Source of the DNA: an uncultured Bacteroidales bacterium
Lineage (GTDB): Bacteria; Bacteroidota; Bacteroidia; Bacteroidales; Paludibacteraceae
Assembly (NCBI GenBank): GCA_902798385.1
Contig: CADBWK010000004.1
Span: 1 to 64,000 of the forward strand
DNA length: 64,000 nt
Reading direction: 5' to 3'
Shown: piece after piece, positions 25,460-34,700 of the stretch
Layout of the letters: every line of letters starts with the position of its first letter
Position numbering within the stretch: the stretch's first letter is position 1
Notes under the pieces: generated by a model
The model's input: only the letters and a program-made list of their open reading frames with translations
Told to the model about the DNA's origin: nothing
Database searches by the model: none
Translations under genes and position numbers: made by a program

Positions 25460-26290
25460 TTACTCCTCGATCATCCGATCGTTGAGTTCATACACCGGAC
25501 TCGGCGTCGTACGATCCAGCGCTTTGAGGAAGATATCCTGCCCGGGCAGAATCTCTATCTCCTCCAGATACGACCGAACGGTGTCGTACGCCACCTCCGG
25601 ATCGTTGTTCTCCAGCGACAGGTGACATAACCATACATTACGCAGATCCGGATGCCAGTTGCGCTCGAGGATCTCGCCGCATACATCGTTGCTCTGATGA
25701 CCGCGGGGCGATAAGATACGCTCCTTGAGGTAAGTCGGGTACGGACCGTTAAGCAACATGTGCTCGTCGTGGTTCGCCTCGATCACCAGGTGATTCGCCG
25801 TGCGGATATACGCCTCCATTTCTTCGTTCACCGAACCGCAGTCCGTCATCAGCACAAAGCGCTGACCGAGATAGTCGATGCAATACCCCAAGCAGTCAGT
25901 CGAGTCGTGCTCGATGTGGAAGGTGTTGATCCGCATACCGAACAACTCCCACTCTACCCCCCGCTCGAAGTAACGGCGACTCGAACGCAGTTTCTCGCGT
26001 ACGCCGTAGTTACGGTCAATTCCCTCGTGGATCTCCGCCGTCGTGTAGATCGGTAGCTTCACGCGCTCACCCAAGGTCCCGACCGCACGGATATGGTCCG
26101 CGTGGTCGTGTGTTATCAAAACACCCATGATATTCTGGAAGTCCAGCCCCATTTCACGAAGGTATTTCTGGATCTGACGGGCAGAGATACCCGCGTCAAT
26201 GAGTATGCCCCGTTGACGCGTGCCCAGATAGTAGCAGTTACCGCTACTTCCGCTCGCAAAACATCGAAATATAAGCCCGTTTTCTTCCAT
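25460..26290 (-). CDS. Metallo-beta-lactamase fold hydrolase, YycJ/WalJ-like
   Basis: 276 residues. The zinc motif THDHADHI and further ligands (VIEANHDEHML, then GHQSND) match the YycJ/WalJ group of MBL proteins, often described as nucleases linked to DNA metabolism. The opening RCFASGSSGNCYYLG is typical. It is the first gene of the long minus-strand cluster that runs to sufE. Confidence 0.9.
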   Translation of the reverse strand: MEENGLIFRCFASGSSGNCYYLGTRQRGILIDAGISARQIQKYLREMGLDFQNIMGVLITHDHADHIRAVGTLGERVKLPIYTTAEIHEGIDRNYGVREKLRSSRRYFERGVEWELFGMRINTFHIEHDSTDCLGYCIDYLGQRFVLMTDCGSVNEEMEAYIRTANHLVIEANHDEHMLLNGPYPTYLKERILSPRGHQSNDVCGEILERNWHPDLRNVWLCHLSLENNDPEVAYDTVRSYLEEIEILPGQDIFLKALDRTTPSPVYELNDRMIEE

Positions 26291-26306
26291 AATAACAATT
26301 CAGCCC

Positions 26307-26337
26307 GCAAAATTACAAAAAAAAATTGACATACACA
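26307..26337 (-). promoter_or_regulatory. Promoter of the YycJ-like/argS cluster
   Basis: Minus-strand -33 box TTGTGTATGTCAA (26337-26325) and -7 box TAATTTTG (26314-26307), 20 bp apart; about 16 bases to the start codon. Confidence 0.8.
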
Positions 26338-26406
26338 AGAGTGTATGGCACTTTTCGCGATTTTTTGTCTTTTTCTCCCCCTCCGCGGATGGTAATCGCA
26401 AAAATC

Positions 26407-26437
26407 TTGCATATTTCAAAAATTTGTAGTAATTTTG
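26407..26437 (+). promoter_or_regulatory. Promoter of the lipoprotein/aroF/DUF5686 unit
   Basis: -33 box TTGCATATTTCAA (26407-26419) and -7 box TAATTTTG (26430-26437), 20 bp apart. Divergent partner of the promoter at 26307-26337. Confidence 0.8.
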
Positions 26438-26471
26438 CAGCGCAAAATTGTTTGGAAACCAAATGAAGCAT

Positions 26472-26921
26472 ATGAAAAAATACGTATTTATCAGTTTAAT
26501 GGCACTGGTAACGATGATGTTCACCGGGTGTCAGAAGAATGAGCCGTGTCAATTCAACAAGAAGACAATTGACCTGCTCGTGAGCACGAATGATTGGAAA
26601 TTCGATGACGTAGCGCATCAGTTCTATGTTCACTACACGCTGAACGAGATCACATCGAACCTCTACACCTACGGTTCGTTCACACTCTATCGCGAAATGG
26701 TGGATGATTTCAACAAACCGTATCTGGTAGCACTGCCGATGAGTCTGTACTTACAGGATCCGGGCAGCGGAGATTTCTACACGCAGCATATCGACTACCG
26801 TGTGGGTGTAGGGTATGTAGAGATCCAGTTAACGAACTCCGACTGGGCCTATGACACGGACGAACAGGGAAGTTTTGTCAGCCCGGAGAGTATGGTTTTC
26901 CGGATGCAGATCGTTTACTAG
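26472..26921 (+). CDS. Hypothetical lipoprotein
   Basis: 149 residues with a lipoprotein signal ending in MFTGC. The mature part is about 130 residues, mainly beta-strand by eye (FYVHYTLNEITSNLYTYGSFTLYREM). I do not recognise a family. ATG codons at 26448, 26463 and 26472 are possible; I chose 26472 because the signal peptide reads best there. It precedes aroF in the same orientation and frame, 15 bp apart. Confidence 0.78.
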   Translation: MKKYVFISLMALVTMMFTGCQKNEPCQFNKKTIDLLVSTNDWKFDDVAHQFYVHYTLNEITSNLYTYGSFTLYREMVDDFNKPYLVALPMSLYLQDPGSGDFYTQHIDYRVGVGYVEIQLTNSDWAYDTDEQGSFVSPESMVFRMQIVY

Positions 26922-26936
26922 GATTCAGTTATCGGT

Positions 26937-28001
26937 ATTCAGACTTTTATATTAGGTCCGTGTAGTGCGGAAACGCGCGAACAGGTGATGGAGACCGCTA
27001 AAGCGATCTCCGATTTGAGATTGGAGATTGGAGATTGGAGGTTTATTTTTCGCGCGGGCGTATGGAAACCGCGCACGAGTCCGCACACGTTCCAAGGTGT
27101 CGGAGCGCCGGCCTTGGAATGGCTGAAGGAGGTGAAGGATACCTTTGGCATGGAAATTGCGACAGAGGTAGCAAGCCCCGAGCACGTAGAGGCAGCACTG
27201 AGAGCCGGCGTGGACTATCTGTGGATAGGAGCACGCAGCTCCGCAAATCCGATTGTTGTCCAATCGATTTGCTCCGCTATTGAAGATTGGAGATGGAAGA
27301 TTGGAGATTTGAAGGGAGTGATGATAAAGAACCCGGTGAATCAGGATGCGGACTTGTGGTTGGGGAATATCGAGCGGATAGAGAGAGCGGTAAAGGGGTT
27401 ACAGGTTACGGGTGACGGGATACCGGTGATGGCGGTTCATCGAGGGTGCGGTCATAAGCCGTGCTGGGGGATGGCGCATAAGGTGCGTTTGGCACGACCG
27501 GACATCCCGATGCTCTTGGATCCGAGCCATATGAGCGGCGATGCGGCGAAAGTGCCGGAGTTGATGGGTAAGATAGCGGAGTTAGGGCTCGACGGCGCGA
27601 TGATCGAAGTGCATGCGAATCCGGAGCAAGCGCTGTCTGACAAAGCCCAACAAATAAAGCCAGAGTGTCTCCCGGAGATAATACCCTTCGGAGGGGATGG
27701 ACACGACTCCGAGAGGGTACTATCTCCTCAAGGAAAGGAAAGTACTGAGTTAAATTGGCTCCGAGCAGAGATAGATGAGTTGGATGAGCAGTTATGGGAC
27801 ACGATCGCAGCGCGTATGGACGTGAGCAAGCGGATAGGAGAATGGAAAAAGGCACATGGGGTGGCTCCGCTGCAGCCGGAAAGGGTAAAGGTTATAGGCG
27901 AAAGATTAAAGGTTACAGGAGAAAGATTACATCTTTCTGAGGATTTTATACAGAAGATGTGGGACATCATACATGAAGAAAGTTTAAAACAGCAAAAGTG
28001 A
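26937..28001 (+). CDS. aroF: Bifunctional DAHP synthase (type I)/chorismate mutase
   Basis: About 354 residues. The first enzyme of the shikimate pathway (PEP + erythrose 4-phosphate) is fused to AroQ-type chorismate mutase. The barrel shows GPCSAE, FRAGVWKPRTSP, WIGARSSANP, MIKNPVN, VHRGCG, LLDPSHMSG and MIEVH. The mutase starts near LRAEIDELDEQLWDTIAARM. No ATG, GTG or TTG lies between the upstream in-frame TAG (26919) and GPCSAE. The first GTG (26985) would delete this motif, so the start is probably the ATT at 26937 (IQTFILGPC). Four repeat-coded stretches are in frame. An interdomain linker carries a 13-bp inverted repeat (27674-27686/27715-27727). Confidence 0.88.
   Translation: MQTFILGPCSAETREQVMETAKAISDLRLEIGDWRFIFRAGVWKPRTSPHTFQGVGAPALEWLKEVKDTFGMEIATEVASPEHVEAALRAGVDYLWIGARSSANPIVVQSICSAIEDWRWKIGDLKGVMIKNPVNQDADLWLGNIERIERAVKGLQVTGDGIPVMAVHRGCGHKPCWGMAHKVRLARPDIPMLLDPSHMSGDAAKVPELMGKIAELGLDGAMIEVHANPEQALSDKAQQIKPECLPEIIPFGGDGHDSERVLSPQGKESTELNWLRAEIDELDEQLWDTIAARMDVSKRIGEWKKAHGVAPLQPERVKVIGERLKVTGERLHLSEDFIQKMWDIIHEESLKQQK
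27012..27043 (+). repeat. GATTGGA repeat, in frame in aroF
   Basis: Words GATTTGA, GATTGGA, GATTGGA, GATTGGA code [10 protein letters not shown], the same LEIGDW peptide as in the FAH-like protein. Confidence 0.92.
27282..27314 (+). repeat. Second GATTGGA repeat, in frame in aroF
   Basis: GAAGATTGGAGATGGAAGAT and GGAGATTTGAAG code EDWRWKIGDLKG next to a catalytic-lysine strand. Confidence 0.85.
27395..27423 (+). repeat. GGGTTAC-family repeat, in frame in aroF
   Basis: GGGGTTACAGGTTACGGGTG-type words. Bases 27404-27423 are identical to 638-657 in the S9 peptidase gene (GGTTACGGGTGACGGGATAC), in the same reading frame (VTGDGI). Confidence 0.95.
27880..27929 (+). repeat. AAAGATTAAAGGTTA repeat, in frame in the chorismate mutase domain
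   Basis: Codes RVKVIGERLKVTGERLH between mutase helices. Confidence 0.85.
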
Positions 28002-30853
28002 AATATTTAAGGTACATATTGTTATTCTTGTGCTTCGCCGGGATGGTGACGGCACAGGAAGTGACGTCTATATCGGGAACGGTGGTGGACGGCGATACGG
28101 GTGAGACGCTGCCGTTCGTGCAGATCTACTTCCTCAAGTCCACGACCAACAAAGGTATGATCGCTTCGGAGGTAGGTACAACCTCGGATATAGACGGTAA
28201 TTTTACGATCAGTAACAGTTCGGGGTATAACACCTTGAACTTCCAAATGATCGGTTATAAGACGGAAATGTTGACGCTGCGTAAGGGTCAGAACCGTAAG
28301 AACGTGAAGGTGAAGATGACGCCGGACGTGTACGGATTGCAGGATATCGTGGTGACGCCGAAGAACCGCAAGCGGGAGTACAAGCGTAAGGGTAATCCGG
28401 CGGTGGAGTTAATCAAGAACGTGATTGCGCGCAAGGACTCGTTCTGCGTGACGGCGAAACCGCAGTACACGGCGCAGACCTACAGTCGTATGTCGTTCGC
28501 CCTGGATAACCTGAAGATGAACTTCAACAAGGGATTCTGGAAGAACTTTGCCTTCGTGCAGAAATACATGGACACGACGGGTGTATATCCGAACGTGACG
28601 GTGAGTATCCGCGAGCATATCGGCGAGGAGTACTACCAGCGTAAGCCGCACCGCGAGAAGAAAGAGCTGAAGAAGAAACGTGTGTTCGGTGTGGAGGATA
28701 TCATCGCCTCGCAGTCGTTCCAAGAGAACGTGAACGCGATCTTCAAGGATGTGGACATCACGGAGAACAGTATGAATCTGCTGTTCAACCGCTTCGTCTC
28801 GCCGCTGAGTTCGACGATCGCCGTGACCTTCTACCAGTACTACATCATGGACACGATCATGGTGGACGGATACCCGTGTATCGACTTGGCGTTCGTGCCG
28901 GTTAACTCGGAGAGTTACGGCTTCACGGGACACCTCTATATCGTGAACGACAGCACGTATCGCTTGAAGAAATACGCGATTAACATCCCGCCGGATATCA
29001 ACCTCAATTTCGTGAGCAACTACTCCGTGGAGGCGAGTTACCGTCAGTTAGAGGACGGCACATGGGCGCCGGATCGGACGAGCACGTATGCGAAGTTCTA
29101 TATCTTCAACAACAAACGCGGTCTGTTAGCCCGTCAGACGAAGATCTACACGGGTTGGGACTGCGAGACGCCGATCCCGAAGGAGGTCTTCTCGGGTTTT
29201 GCGGACGATGAGAGTCTGCAGACGAATGACTCGACGGCGGTGCGGTTGGTGGGTTCCGAATGGGATGCGCTGCGTCCGGAACCGCTGACGAAGTACGAGA
29301 GTTCGGTGGTGGACCTGGTGAATGAGTTCACGAGCACGCCTAAGTTCAACAGTCTGGCGCTGTTTGTCAACGCCGTGACGACGGAGTATATCCCGACCAA
29401 GCCGGCGAAGGTGATGGACGAGAGTAAGTTCGATATCGGACCGATCTATAACCTCGTGAGTTGGAACATGCTGGAGGGTGTACGCTTCCGTTTCGGCGGT
29501 ACGAGTACGGCGAATCTACACCCGCAGATCTTCTTCCGCGGCTATGCGGCGTTCGGCACGAAAGACCTGCGTCCCAAATACAGCGCGACGCTCGTTTATA
29601 CGTTCGACAAGCATAAGTACCACCCCTACGACGGTCTGCGTCATCATATCCAGATAACGGGTCAGTACGACGTGGAGGAACCGGGTATGCGCACGGATGT
29701 CATCAGCCGAGATCATATCCTGATGTCCATCCCGACGAGTACCCCGACCTACGGCTTCAACCAGTATGTCTTCCATGCGAAGTTGGAGTATATGAAAGAA
29801 TGGAAGAACAAGTTCTCCATCAAGGCGGGTTTTGATTTCTCGAACAACGAAGCGGCTGGTGCGTTACGGTACAACAAGATGAACTGGACGCCTAATTACA
29901 CGGCGACGGACACGACCTGGAGTATGTCGATGAGTACGATCCCATCCTACCGCAACTACGAGGGTTATATCGAGTTCCGTTATTCGCCGGGCAGCCGTAT
30001 TCAGATCGACCGTATCGGTCAGCCGAGTGCTTTCGCGTTGGAGAAGGATGCGCCGACGGTGCAAGTAACGCACTATGTAGGATACCTGGACGACCGTCAT
30101 TACGGCGGTGAGGGCTTCATCTACAACCGTACGGAGGTACTGTTCGACAAGCGTTTCTGGTTCTCCGCTTTCGGTCACCTCGATCTGCGCGTACAGACGG
30201 GTATGTTATGGCAGAAAGCGCCGTTCACGAAGCTCTATATCCCGCAGTCGAGTACGAGTATCTTGCTCGCGCAGCGCGCGTTCAACCTCATGAAACCGAT
30301 GGAGTTCCTCATGGACGAGTACGTAGCGCTCTACACGACGTATTTCTTCAAGGGCTGGATATTGAACCGCATCCCGGGTATCAACAAGTTGAAACTGCGC
30401 GGTATTGTCTCTTTCTCGGGTATCTACGGCGGTTTGACGAAGAAGAACAACCCGTATCTGGAGACAGGATCGGGCTTGTATGAGTTCCCGCACACGCCTT
30501 GGGACAAGAACGCAGACGGCACGGATAACATGCAAGCCGCGTTCGATAACGACGGCTATATCAAAGATAATTTCCGTACGTCCTCGCCGATCGGTAAGTT
30601 GCCGTACATGGAGATCACGGCGGGCTTGGAGAACATCTTCAAGTTCATCCGTATCGACTATATCCGTCGTATCACGTATAACGACTATGAGTTGCCGTAT
30701 ATGATCCAGAAGATGGTTCCCGATCCTGCTCATCCGACGCAGTATATACCGGCGGTGGATGACAAGGGTGATCCGGTGATGATTCCGGGTCGTCGTAAGC
30801 TCGGAGGCTGGGGTCGTAACGGCGTTAAGTTAACAGTTAGAATTGCTTTGTAA
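27998..30853 (+). CDS. DUF5686 outer-membrane protein with carboxypeptidase-like regulatory domain
   Basis: 951 residues. A signal peptide (LRYILLFLCFAGMVTAQ) leads into a CarboxypepD_reg-like beta-sandwich (ISGTVVDGDTGETLPFVQIY, then the DGNFTI turn), residues of about 25-110. A long DUF5686 region ends as an outer-membrane barrel (strand pattern of alternating aromatics, ending KLTVRIAL). Family members are large OMPs of unknown role in Bacteroidota. The start is GTG in a GTGA overlap with the aroF stop, so it is translationally coupled to a shikimate enzyme, an odd partner. Confidence 0.87.
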   Translation: MKYLRYILLFLCFAGMVTAQEVTSISGTVVDGDTGETLPFVQIYFLKSTTNKGMIASEVGTTSDIDGNFTISNSSGYNTLNFQMIGYKTEMLTLRKGQNRKNVKVKMTPDVYGLQDIVVTPKNRKREYKRKGNPAVELIKNVIARKDSFCVTAKPQYTAQTYSRMSFALDNLKMNFNKGFWKNFAFVQKYMDTTGVYPNVTVSIREHIGEEYYQRKPHREKKELKKKRVFGVEDIIASQSFQENVNAIFKDVDITENSMNLLFNRFVSPLSSTIAVTFYQYYIMDTIMVDGYPCIDLAFVPVNSESYGFTGHLYIVNDSTYRLKKYAINIPPDINLNFVSNYSVEASYRQLEDGTWAPDRTSTYAKFYIFNNKRGLLARQTKIYTGWDCETPIPKEVFSGFADDESLQTNDSTAVRLVGSEWDALRPEPLTKYESSVVDLVNEFTSTPKFNSLALFVNAVTTEYIPTKPAKVMDESKFDIGPIYNLVSWNMLEGVRFRFGGTSTANLHPQIFFRGYAAFGTKDLRPKYSATLVYTFDKHKYHPYDGLRHHIQITGQYDVEEPGMRTDVISRDHILMSIPTSTPTYGFNQYVFHAKLEYMKEWKNKFSIKAGFDFSNNEAAGALRYNKMNWTPNYTATDTTWSMSMSTIPSYRNYEGYIEFRYSPGSRIQIDRIGQPSAFALEKDAPTVQVTHYVGYLDDRHYGGEGFIYNRTEVLFDKRFWFSAFGHLDLRVQTGMLWQKAPFTKLYIPQSSTSILLAQRAFNLMKPMEFLMDEYVALYTTYFFKGWILNRIPGINKLKLRGIVSFSGIYGGLTKKNNPYLETGSGLYEFPHTPWDKNADGTDNMQAAFDNDGYIKDNFRTSSPIGKLPYMEITAGLENIFKFIRIDYIRRITYNDYELPYMIQKMVPDPAHPTQYIPAVDDKGDPVMIPGRRKLGGWGRNGVKLTVRIAL

Positions 30854-30855
30854 CC

Positions 30856-31647
30856 ATGAGAAGACTACTAGCTATAAGCGGTTTGGCAGCTATGACACTG
30901 GTTGCCGCTGCGCAGACCAAAGACACGAAGATCCAGCAAGCGCTGGACAACGCGAAAGAGAAACTGGTTGATTTTGATACGGAGCATAAACTCGACTCGA
31001 TCGATCAGGAGAAACTACCCCGTTTGGTATCGGGTGGTCTCTTGGCGGGCGCCAACATGAGTAACTTCATCATCACGCGCAATCATACGCCCATGAGTTC
31101 GCATATGCGTATAGGCGGTGAGTTAGGCGGATTCTTGGATTTCACGCTCACCAAGCATTTCGTGATCGAACCACAAGTGCTATTCTTTGCGCATCAGAAC
31201 CACTTCAAGGAGGCGGACGGTATGCGTAATGACCTATGGTCGTTCGGTATGGAGATACCGATTTATTTCTTAGGCCGTTTCGGTAGTTTAGATAAAGGTT
31301 ATATCAACTTCGGCGGCGGTATCTTCACGCACTTCACGTTTGCCTCGAATATCGCGAACAAGTTCAAGAACGTGGATGACGAAGTACCCACCCCCACCCC
31401 GACGCCCACAACCACGCCGGAGGTAACGTACGACTACAGCCGTTTGTACAGTCTGCACGATAACCATTTCGGCGTCTGCGTGATGGTAGGATACGAGTTC
31501 TGGTTCGGAATGCAGATCAACGCCTCGTATAAAGTAAGCCTTTCCGATATCGCCGGATTCTACAGCGAGATGAAAGGACAAGAGGTAGCCAACGCACTCA
31601 TCTATCCACAGTCAGTCAGCCTGACGCTCGGATACAGGTGGAGGTAA
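30856..31647 (+). CDS. Outer-membrane beta-barrel protein (PorT-like family)
   Basis: 263 residues. A signal peptide (LLAISGLAAMTLVAAAQ) is followed by about 50 charged residues, then a small barrel from LLAGANMSNFI to the terminal SVSLTLGYRWR. It resembles the OMP_b-brl_2/PorT-like family. A Pro-Thr stretch (EVPTPTPTPTTTPE, near residues 176-190) forms an extended loop. It begins three bases after the DUF5686 stop and is the last gene of this unit. Confidence 0.82.
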   Translation: MRRLLAISGLAAMTLVAAAQTKDTKIQQALDNAKEKLVDFDTEHKLDSIDQEKLPRLVSGGLLAGANMSNFIITRNHTPMSSHMRIGGELGGFLDFTLTKHFVIEPQVLFFAHQNHFKEADGMRNDLWSFGMEIPIYFLGRFGSLDKGYINFGGGIFTHFTFASNIANKFKNVDDEVPTPTPTPTTTPEVTYDYSRLYSLHDNHFGVCVMVGYEFWFGMQINASYKVSLSDIAGFYSEMKGQEVANALIYPQSVSLTLGYRWR

Positions 31648-31680
31648 AAGTTTAAAGTTTAAAGTTTAAAGTTAAGAGTT
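31648..31680 (+). repeat. GTTTAAA repeat after the OMP gene
   Basis: AAGTTTA units repeated four times before the terminator. Confidence 0.95.
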
Positions 31681-31724
31681 TAAAAAACTCCCGTGCCGGT
31701 GAGCACGGGAGTTTTCTTTTTTTA
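31680..31724. terminator. Strong bidirectional terminator
   Basis: Stem ACTCCCGTGC (31687-31696), loop CGGTGA, GCACGGGAGT (31703-31712), with T-rich tail on plus and on minus. It separates the OMP gene from the convergent giant gene, whose stop codon lies in its T tail. Confidence 0.95.
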
Positions 31725-34700
31725 TGGTAAGGTAATCAACTTACCGGATTTGAGTTTCTTCGCCTTGTTGCCGGCCAGACGTTGCATGAGCGTCTTGTCG
31801 CCGTAGATGAAGGTGTAGAAGTAGATCTTACCCGGGATGATGTTGATCACGAGACCGGAACGCGAGTTGATGATGTCGGTGAGTACCTCCTTGTTGTCGA
31901 GGTCGTTCACGATGATGGCATCATTCGGATCAGCGTTCGGTATCTGCTTGTAGAACAGAAGGTGTCCTTGCTCATCGAAGAGGGCGAAGTAAACGTCCTT
32001 ACGGATGGTACCTACGAAGAGTTCGCTGTTGCTCAGACACTTCGCTACGACATCATTAGCGGTCGGTTCTTGTGCGACATTGATGTCGGAGTTCTTGAAG
32101 TAAACGAAGTAACGTCTCTCGGCCAGATCCTGTGCGGTACAGATAATGATACAGGTGTCACCGGCTGCAGCGGCCTTGACAGAAACCTCTGCGTTGATCG
32201 AGCGAGCCAAGCCTTCTACCACCGGTGTTGCGGTCGAGCCGGCAGGCAGCAGGTAGGTATAGAACGTGATCTCCGGATCGAAGCCACGCAAGGTATCTAC
32301 CGTGACACTACCGTCCTCAGCGGCTACGTTGAGCAGGATCGCCTGGAGGAAGTTATCGCCGTCGAGTGCAATCGACTGAACGATGGTGTAGGTCGTCTGC
32401 GATACGCCGTCCTGTGCGGTCACGACGATGGAGATAGCTCCGTCTTCGTCCACCGATACGGTGTAGTTCGCCGCGATATCGTTGAGCATAACCTCTACAT
32501 CTTCTGCCTTATAGAAGGCCGTCGAATCCGAACCGTACGGGTGTTTGTACTCATAATCGATCTTATTCGGATCGAAGCCGGGCAGCTCTTCACCGTGGAT
32601 CTTGATGTCCTTAGCCTTCGTATCGTTATTACGCGTGAACTCGAAGATCAGGTTGTACTCAGCTCCGTACTCATCGTTCTCTGCGATGACGTGGAGCGTT
32701 ACCATGGTCTGCTTATCATTCAACTTCGTCTCTTCCTTCCAAACGGACTGCATCGGGTCGCCGAGGATATAGTCAACGCGCGGCAGGATGTCTCGGTTGA
32801 GCGAGTCATACGGCATGACGATCGTGTAGTCGAACTGATCGGGGTTGAAGTCGAACAGGTCATGCGAGATCGGTTTTTCTTCGACCGTGTCGGTGAGCGT
32901 GATACGATCCAGCTTGATCAGCGTAGAGAGCATACGCTCGAAGGCGATCGTGTAGGTCTTGGTGTACTCTCTGTTCTCCGCCCATACGAAATAACGAATC
33001 GTATCTACGCCGGCGAGCGAGTCTTGTACGTACCGCTGACCCTCTACGTTGAGCACCGGAATGAGGTTCGGGATCTCAGCATTCTTCTCGATCTCGATCT
33101 TGTAGTTCTCACGCTCGCTGTCGAAGTTAGGTATCGCACCGCCGTTGTTGTACTTGATGGTACGCAAGGTAGCATCGATAGAGAGCTCGACAGGATAGTG
33201 GACGGTGTAGTTACGCGTTCTGCCGGTAGCGGCGGTGACGGTAACGATATGCTTGTAGCCCAGGGTCTTACCGCTCAGGGAGTCAAGCGCCGTGATGGTA
33301 TCGACGGTCTGGTAGCTGTCTCCCGGTGTCCATAGGAGCGTCGGCATGCCACCAGCCAGGGCCTCGGCCTCTGCCGGTTTGAGTGTGCAGTACAACTCCG
33401 TTACCTCCGGACTGAAGCCGTCCACGGTGTAGAAGTCCTGACCGTTCTTGCTTACCTGCAGCAGCTGGAGGGCCGTGTTGTTCGAGCGCAGCTTGCGGTA
33501 GGAAACCGTATAGGTGCGGCTACTACCGTCTTGCGCTGTTACGACGGTCTGATGCTGCCATGTGAGGTTGATCGTATCGAGGGCGATCGTCATCGTGTCG
33601 ATACGCGGCCACAGGTTGTCGCCCGGATAGCGGTCGTCACCGTAACTGATCTCCGGGTACTCTTCGCCGATAGGCAGGTCACGATGGAAGTACGTTCCCT
33701 TCGGATCCCAGTTATTCACCGGCGCAGTGATACCGTTACGGGTATCGTTGATTACCTCGAGGGTGTTGACGGTGTCCTTACGGAAGATAAAGGATACGTT
33801 GTATTCCGCTGTCGGGTATGCCGTATCTTGGGCATGAACCGTGATGGTGATCAGTTTATCTGCCTCGGAGCGGCTGACATGAACGAAGTTAGGATCGTTC
33901 TGGATGGCCTCATCCTCGGTGGTGTAACCGATCTCCTCTATCTGCGGCAGGGCAGCGCCGTCCGCCAGTTTGTCATAGATATACGAGTGTTTGTCCGGAT
34001 CGAACGACTGGATGGTATCGCCATCGATGGAGATACTCGTCAAGCGGTTCAATTGCGGCAGGGTACGATCGATATAAACCTTGTACTCGTTCTTCGTGAC
34101 ACCGTCCACCGCAGTCACATCGAGGTGAACGCAGTAAACCTGATCGGTGCTCTCGATAGTGGTCTCCACCTTTTGACCGTCCATCTTGAGCATACCGATG
34201 ACGCTCGGGATCTTATCGATAGGCGCTTTCACGTGGTACTGATTATTTCCCGGATCGAAGGCCTTGAGCTGCGGGTTAGACAGTTCGGCAGTCTCCTTAT
34301 AGGAGATGAAGTTCATATGGTTGAGCAGGATGTCCGCCAGCTGCGCATCGTTGGACTGGTTAAGGACGTAGATCTCGACGAGGTAGTCCGCCTGTGTACC
34401 ATCCTCTGCGGTGACGCGCAGGGTGTAGTTATACTCCTTACCGGCGGTGATCGGATCGATGATAGTCTCTACGCTCTTGAAGAAGCGATCCTCGCAGGTG
34501 TAGTCGATCTCGATGAGGTCTTTCTCCACGGTGGTCGAGTAGAAGTGACGTCCCGGCTCGAAGTTCGGGTCAACCAGCTTACCGTTGACGGTGATACCGG
34601 TCAGTTCGGTACAACTACTCAGTTCTTCTTGGATCTTGATGGAGTACTCCTTACTGCCGACACCGTTCTCCGGTGTTACGGTGAGTACGGTCGAGTCGCC

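Noticed and set aside
26919-26990. Lipoprotein-aroF fusion by a missing stop codon
   Set aside because: The TAG is plain in the sequence, and fusing an exported lipoprotein to a cytoplasmic enzyme makes no sense; an unusual start is more likely.
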